From NCBI RefSeq assembly GCF_902686445.1, contig NC_062223.1, forward strand, positions 37,914,998 through 37,978,997: a stretch of 64,000 nt of DNA, read 5' to 3'. Numbering within the stretch: the first letter of the stretch is position 1; each line of letters opens with the position of its first letter. Position numbers and translations under genes: made by a program. The notes beneath the pieces were generated by a model, which was given only the letters and a program-made list of their open reading frames with translations, did not search any database and was not told where the DNA came from. Positions 58,704-64,000 of this stretch are shown here, piece after piece. The stretch comes from Sciurus carolinensis. Its lineage: Eukaryota; Chordata; Mammalia; Rodentia; Sciuridae.

Positions 58704-60647
58704 TATATAATTTTTAATGTTGAGAATTGTTCAAATTTTAATGAGCACTTATTTTTTAAGGTTTTGGGTTTCTTTTTTGTCACACCTATTAAGCTAATCT
58801 TTATTATAATAATATTACTATTTTATTCATGTACTATTTTCACATATTTTATTATTTTGTTTTTCAACTGTAAGATTTGATTTTAAATAGAACTTATTGT
58901 CAAGCAAATTTTTATAAATATGCATTTACAAAGATCCACTCATATATGTAAAGTGTGTGTGTGTGTGTACTTCCCCAAATTTATAGCTAGTGGTTCTAGC
59001 TATTAATTATTCATTTATTTTCAATGTTTTAAAATGACACCTTTATTATATAATAAATCATTTTGTCTATTTTTTGGACCCTTCAAATATTCATTTATCT
59101 ATTAGTTTATTCTTACATCAAAGTTCTTAATTATTATATTATGAGGTATTTTATATCTAGGAGAGGTAAAATTATCCTGTTGTTTTCCAGAATTATAACT
59201 ATTCTTGTTTTCATTTTTTCATACAAATTTTAATATTATTTTTCTCAAGAATGAAAGAGATAGAAGTTTGATGAAAATTTTTAAACTAAACCTTGGGACA
59301 GTGGAAGAAAGCAAACACTATTTCGTTTGGCCATATTCCCATTGGCTGTTGAAGTAGATAAATAGTTTAGATTTTCAGCAACTTGATTTTTCTAATTGTT
59401 TACAGTTTTATTCATTAGTAGCTATTTCACTGATCAGAGGGAATTTTCATGTAATGAATAGGATAATTCAGTTTGCTGAAACCATATGAAGAGAGTAAAA
59501 AGACAAATTTTCATTCAGTAGTTTCAAGATTTTTTGCTCATTCAAAAAGCCACACAGCTGCTTATGGTCTGCTAGTGCTCAAATTCTCAAAGAGACTGGA
59601 AAAGGAAAGAAATAACCTACAAAGGGAAATATATGAGTCAGAGCATGCAGTGCCTCCCACTTCATCTCAATTACAAGTTGAATTAACTTGAATTAACTGA
59701 ATTAACCAGCACTCTTAAGCTCCATTTTCCTTAAGATAAGAGCTACTAAGTACATGAAAAAACAGAGAAACTAAGACATGTATCGCTACATTACCTAACA
59801 GTTTAAAGAAAGTCTGTATTTGAACCTTGGATATATTTACTCAATATATAACCTTGTGTTAAAAACGAAGTTTCTAGAAAAACTCCAAGATACAATAAAA
59901 GTGAAATCCAATGCCAAATTTCTTTGTATAGAAAATCAGTATAGTTTTGTCTACATGGATAACTACATAGAAGGTCATATGTCAGCCCACCCAGGATCAC
60001 CAGCCTTGACCATCTGACTTACAAAGAATCAATAGTCACCAATGAAATAAATAAGTGATCTATCTCCTTACCTGTATTTATTCCTTCTGCTACCTCTTCC
60101 CAGTACACAGATTTGATGTCATAGAATTAATTGAATAGTTAGAAAATAGAGGAATAAGTAAGAATATGAAGGAGAAAAAAAAAAAAAAAAAAACCTCCTT
60201 TCCACTATTGCAGAACTTAAGCTCAAAGATGGCCTGATCTGTATAAGAAAAATCAAACAAACAAAACAGTATGCAATTTAAATGTAAAAGTTTGGTTCAT
60301 ATTTTGGACACAAGACCCTAATGTTGTTTAAAGTGATTTTAGGATTGCTATTATTTCAGAGAGAGCCAAAAAAGTACTAAATTTTGTCATGCTTCTGCCT
60401 AGAAAAAGGAATTTGATAAAAATACCTTCTAGTCAGTTCAATGAAAAACTTACAAATAAAAGAGTATGCAATTATTAACTCTTCCCCCAAAGAGTTATTT
60501 CAACATATAATGTAGCTAAAATATCCTGGTGTCCTGAAAAAAAGAAAAACACCTTCTTCCTCCAAAGTAATTATTATTTATTTATGTTCAATCTCAAACC
60601 TAGTCTGGAATTCACTCAGTTATAAATCTCATGAGCAGGACTGACTG
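58704..60647. other. Single-copy AT-rich DNA with short simple repeats
   Basis: Holds a short (GT)n tract at about 58952-58968, a three-unit 10-bp tandem repeat at 59678-59706 and an A20 run at about 60177-60196. No gene. Confidence 0.45.
59678..59706. repeat. Three-copy tandem 10-mer (ttgaattaac)
   Basis: ttgaattaac at 59678-59687 and 59688-59697, then tgaattaac at 59698-59706. Each unit has an A/T-rich homeodomain-like core. Confidence 0.95.
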
Positions 60648-60740
60648 GTGGAGACATAGGTAGTTCAGTGATAAATGTGCTTGCCTAGCATGTGTGAAGT
60701 TCAATCCCCAGCACCAGACAAAAACAAAACCACAAAGGAC
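60648..60740 (+). mobile_element. ID SINE with A-rich tail
   Basis: ataggtagttcagtgataaa, gtgcttgcctagcatgtgtg, gttcaatccccagcacca, then an AAAAC-type tail. Confidence 0.82.
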
Positions 60741-61676
60741 AGAAAAACAGCAATCAGCTGTTAAGAAAGATTATTAAAACTTATTTCAAGCAGAATTTTC
60801 AACAAATTTCATGTATAGATTCAAAATTATTAGATGGATATCTGAGCCCTGTATTTTTGGCTCCTGTCAACTTGGGGAGGAGACCCTTGGCACAATCTGT
60901 TGATTCAAGAGCAAATCTGATGGAGCTGAGGATGGGTAATTGCAACTCTCTCCACATCAGGAGTCTTCTCCCTAGTACCAGCCTTACCCCCACTACCCTC
61001 TTCACCATCTCATGACTCTCACTGGAAGGGTTAATATACAGATTGTTCATATTTTTTCAGACTTATAAAGGTAATATTCCTTCATTCAGCCGTTCATCTG
61101 TCCATTCATCCATATATTTATTAATTGTTCACTTAATATTTATAGTTTTACATCAGGCCAGATGGCAAAGATTAAAAATTAATTCTCGAATTTCCTCACA
61201 CACCCAAAGTGGGTGAGGGAAAGTGTTTCTGTCAGAGGGATGGGCCAGGGGTAAATTAAACACAAAGAAACTTATTTAATAGAAAAGCCATAGGAGACAA
61301 TTATCTTCTGAATCAGGGGGCGTGATGGATTGAATCATGCTAAGATCTGGCTGTAACAAAGATGAAAAAGCCCACCTTTACTCTATTTATAGTTGTACAG
61401 GAAAAAGGGGGACCAGGAGGAACTTCTTCTGTGAGAAGCAGGATGGAATGGAGTTAAGCAAGTCATTTTGCTCTAGGGGGTCATCCCAGTAGGACCTGCA
61501 AATTCCTGCCAGGAGCCACTGAACAGAAACCACATACTGCAGGCCATCTGGAACAATCTCTCAGTGATTTCCAGTTCCTAGGAGCCAGATTTCTGTGTCT
61601 GACAGGTCACCAAGCCTGGTTTTATTTGCTGGCCATGGATGGCTTCCTGCAGGTGATACACTAATTCAAAATCAGG
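60741..61676. other. Unassigned non-coding DNA
   Basis: No gene or confident repeat. A faint L2-like stretch lies near 61080-61150. Confidence 0.4.
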
Positions 61677-61952
61677 GGCTGGGGGCACTGGGAAGAATAG
61701 AGTTACTTTAGATTAGGTAGAGGAGAGTGAAGGGAGATGAAGGGGTTTTGGGGTAGGAAGGATAGTAGAGTGAAACAGACACTATTACCACATGTACATA
61801 TATGACAGCATGACTGATGTGATCCTATAACGTGTACGATAAGAAAAATGAGAAATTATACTCCATTTATGTATGATCTATCAAAATGTATAAATGCATT
61901 CTACTGTCTTGTACAACTATTTAGAACAAATTTAAAAATAATTTTAAAAATG
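61677..61952 (+). mobile_element. L1 3'-UTR tail, subfamily C (first of two in tandem)
   Basis: agaatagagttactttagat, ggtagaggagagtgaaggga, gaaattatactccatttatg, ttctactgtcttgtacaac, A-rich tail. The subfamily matches the copy that follows directly. Confidence 0.85.
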
Positions 61953-61959
61953 ATAAAGG

Positions 61960-62668
61960 GTGAGACACCCCAGTCAGAATGGTAATTATCAAGAATACAA
62001 ACAACAGTAAGTATTGGCGAGGATGTGGGGAAAAAGGTACACACCTACATTGCTGGTGGGAAGGCAAATTGGTGCAACCATTATAGAAAGTAATATGGAG
62101 ATTCCTCAGAAAACTTGGAATGGAACCCTATTTCACCCAGTTTTCCCACTTCTCAGTTTATACCCAAAGGACTTAAAATCAGCGTACTACAGTGAGGCAG
62201 CCACATCAATGTTAATAGCTGCTCAACTCACAAGAGGTAAACTATGAAGCCAACCTAGGTGCCCTTCAACAGATGACAAAGAAGAATGAAATTATGGCAT
62301 TTTCAGGTAAATGAATGGGTTGGAGAATATCATGCTAAGTGAAATAAGCCAATCTCAAAAAACCAAAAGCTGAATGTTTTCTCTAATATGCGGATGCTAA
62401 TTCACAATGTGGTGGGGGGGTGACTAGGAAAGAATAGAGTTATTTTAGATTAGGTAGTGGGTTGTGAAGGGAGGGGAGAGGGTATGAAGTGGCACGGATA
62501 GGAAAATGAAGTAGATATTATCACACTACGTACATATATAATTATATGACTGGTTGGATTCCACATCCCATGTGCAACCAGAAGAATGAGAAATTATACT
62601 CCATCTATGTATGATGTATCAAAATGCTTTCTACTGTCATGCATAACTAATTAAAACAAATTTTCAAA
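61960..62668 (+). mobile_element. 5'-truncated L1, subfamily C (second of two in tandem)
   Basis: ORF2 C-terminal coding region (gagacaccccagtcagaatg, gtattggcgaggatgtgggg, tttatacccaaaggacttaa) followed by the same 3' UTR as the first copy (agaatagagttattttagat). The frame at 62014-62247 (+) keeps LLSLYPKDLKSAYYSEAATS. It is frame-broken. Confidence 0.9.
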
Positions 62669-63118
62669 AGTCATATAATAGATGCTAAAGGGGAGGTTTT
62701 CCATCTTAGAAATTTGGCAAAAATAATAAATAATTGTCACTCATCTTCATTATATGAATAGATAAGGAGAGAATTAATGGTGACAACTTCTTGGATAGAG
62801 TGGTTAGAAGTTTGTGATGTCTTTCTCCACTTATTTGTCTGGAAAAGGTGATGGTTTGCAACCAATCTGTGAAAAGTGAGTTGATCCATGGTCAGATAGA
62901 GGTATCCCACTTGATGGAATGTTTCTGAAGGATATCTGCATAAACATCTCAAAGGAGTTTGCAAGGGTTGTCTTCAAAGCATAATGAGAGCATTAAATTC
63001 ACATTACAACTGCACCAATGAAATAAGGTTTCTTAACCTTTTTGTTTTTAGGCTTCCCTTCCCACTGAACCCAATGTTTGAATGGGTAGAAATAAAGCTA
63101 TATTTGTAGTCTAATTTC
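62669..63118. other. Unassigned non-coding DNA
   Basis: No gene or repeat recognised. Confidence 0.4.
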
Positions 63119-63501
63119 TGTGGCTAATGCACAATATTGCGGACAAGGTAAATTATAAAGAGAAGAGTTTTATTTTGACTCCTGGTTCTACAGGTGCCAG
63201 GTTGAGGGGATGCATTTGGTGATGGCCTTTTTGCTGCCAAAATTCCAGGGCAGTGCAGGGCATCACATGGCAGGAGACAAAGAGACGGGAATCAAGTCTT
63301 GTATACGAGTCTCCTCTGGGCTCACTCTCTTCTCAAAAAGCTATGAAGGCTCCATCCTGATGACCTTATCTAATCCTAATTAAACCTCATAGGTCCTTGA
63401 AAACCATAGTCAGTCCATCATCTTAATGCATCACAATGGGCATTTGATTTCAACACATGAACTTTTGTGCGACACATTCACCCATATCCAAACCATAAGC
63501 A
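63119..63501 (-). mobile_element. MaLR-type LTR
   Basis: Inverse LTR: gcggacaaggtaaattataa, gcatcacatggcaggagaca, gatgaccttatctaatccta, caacacatgaacttttgtgc, ending in atatccaaaccataagca. No flanking duplication seen. Confidence 0.68.
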
Positions 63502-63804
63502 GGCATAAAATGGTGAATCTAGGAAGAGAGTAGACACAGAACACATCAACATGTTCATTTATCTCTTTTAGTCTTTGAGGTCTGAGTCATGGGGAGGACA
63601 GAGGTTTGAACTGAGTGGAAGATCAAGGTTTTGGTATAAGACTGCATTGGGCTTTTTAATATCTGAGAATGGCAATAGATGATAAAAAAATCTTTCAGTA
63701 TTTCACAATGTCCCATTCAGCATTTTTAGCAAATTAGTTATACACTCTTTTTAAGGATCTGAGCGTCTAGGAAGACAGAAAGGCTGGGTATAAATCATTA
63801 AAGT

Positions 63805-64000
63805 GCAATTCATTTATTCAACCAATATTTATTGACTATGTGCTATATGCTAGGCATTGTTCCAGGTACTGGGAATACAGCCATGAACACTGTGTTAGAT
63901 CCCTTAATATAGGTTTAAGAAAAGGTACTTTGAAATTGAAGAAGCAATTAGTTCTGTCCTGGGGTTTGTGGAAAGACTTCATGGAGGTAATGTTTTTATA
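63805..64000 (-). mobile_element. L2 LINE 3' end, cut by the window edge
   Basis: Inverse L2 terminus: catttattcaaccaatattt, atatgctaggcattgttcca, ggtactgggaatacagccat, then ggaaagacttcatggaggta at the edge. It continues beyond the window. Confidence 0.85.

Noticed and set aside
58621..58720. 9-bp target duplication (ataattttt) around the ID element
   Set aside because: Consists only of A and T next to a T-run, so a match is likely by chance.
1..64000. CRISPR array, operon, prophage or bacterial features
   Set aside because: The content is clearly mammalian nuclear DNA. Direct repeats present are microsatellites and transposon copies, not regularly spaced arrays.
1..64000. Nuclear copy of mitochondrial DNA
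   Set aside because: No stretch resembling mitochondrial rRNA, tRNA or protein genes was seen by eye on either strand.

Overview
This window is about 64 kb of AT-rich, CpG-poor mammalian DNA with no recognisable intact protein-coding gene, no rRNA, tRNA or snRNA gene, and no CpG-island promoter. The repeats point to a squirrel-family rodent (Sciuridae: squirrel, ground squirrel or marmot). It carries composite 7SL-derived B1 plus ID SINEs (B1-dID type), free tRNA-Ala-derived ID SINEs, and a lineage-specific L1 whose ORF2 tail and 3' UTR recur in many 5'-truncated copies. These lie on an older placental background of MIR, L2, L1M, MER5 and MaLR-type LTRs. The species assignment and all family names come from recognition by eye, not from a database search.

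Layout. 0-10 kb: unassigned DNA, an L1 3'-UTR fragment, an L1 that split a MIR (2.8-3.5 kb), CA/CT tracts, a possible antisense retrocopy 3' end (7.8-8.1 kb) and a SINE inserted in a SINE (9.24-9.64 kb). 10-14 kb: a MaLR-type solo LTR with a perfect 5-bp duplication, an old reverse-strand L1 carrying a decayed reverse transcriptase segment, a 1.45-kb sciurid L1 and another LTR. 14-20 kb: mostly single-copy DNA with a short L1, an LTR, an L2 and MIR remnants. 20-32 kb: L2 tails, two B1-dID SINEs, an MST-like LTR and three MER5-type fragments. 32-40 kb: five MIR copies, one split by an L1 tail, then a 1.35-kb ancient L1M and an L2. 40.6-45.2 kb: an AT-rich palindrome, a young L1 inside an ancient L1, and an L2 copy long enough to retain reverse transcriptase motifs. 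45-55.8 kb: mostly single-copy DNA with L2, MIR and an MLT1-like LTR; 48.99-49.83 kb is the best candidate for a conserved non-coding element. 55.8-64 kb: L1, L1M and ID copies, two tandem L1 tails of one subfamily, an LTR, and an L2 running off the end.

The window therefore reads as a gene desert or the inside of a very long intron. No genes can be seen working together. The short ORFs are chance frames, dinucleotide tracts or decayed transposon ORFs. No new biological system was found. The points worth a second look are the dated nested insertions, the fossil reverse transcriptase segments, the candidate retrocopy, the palindrome and the candidate regulatory blocks.
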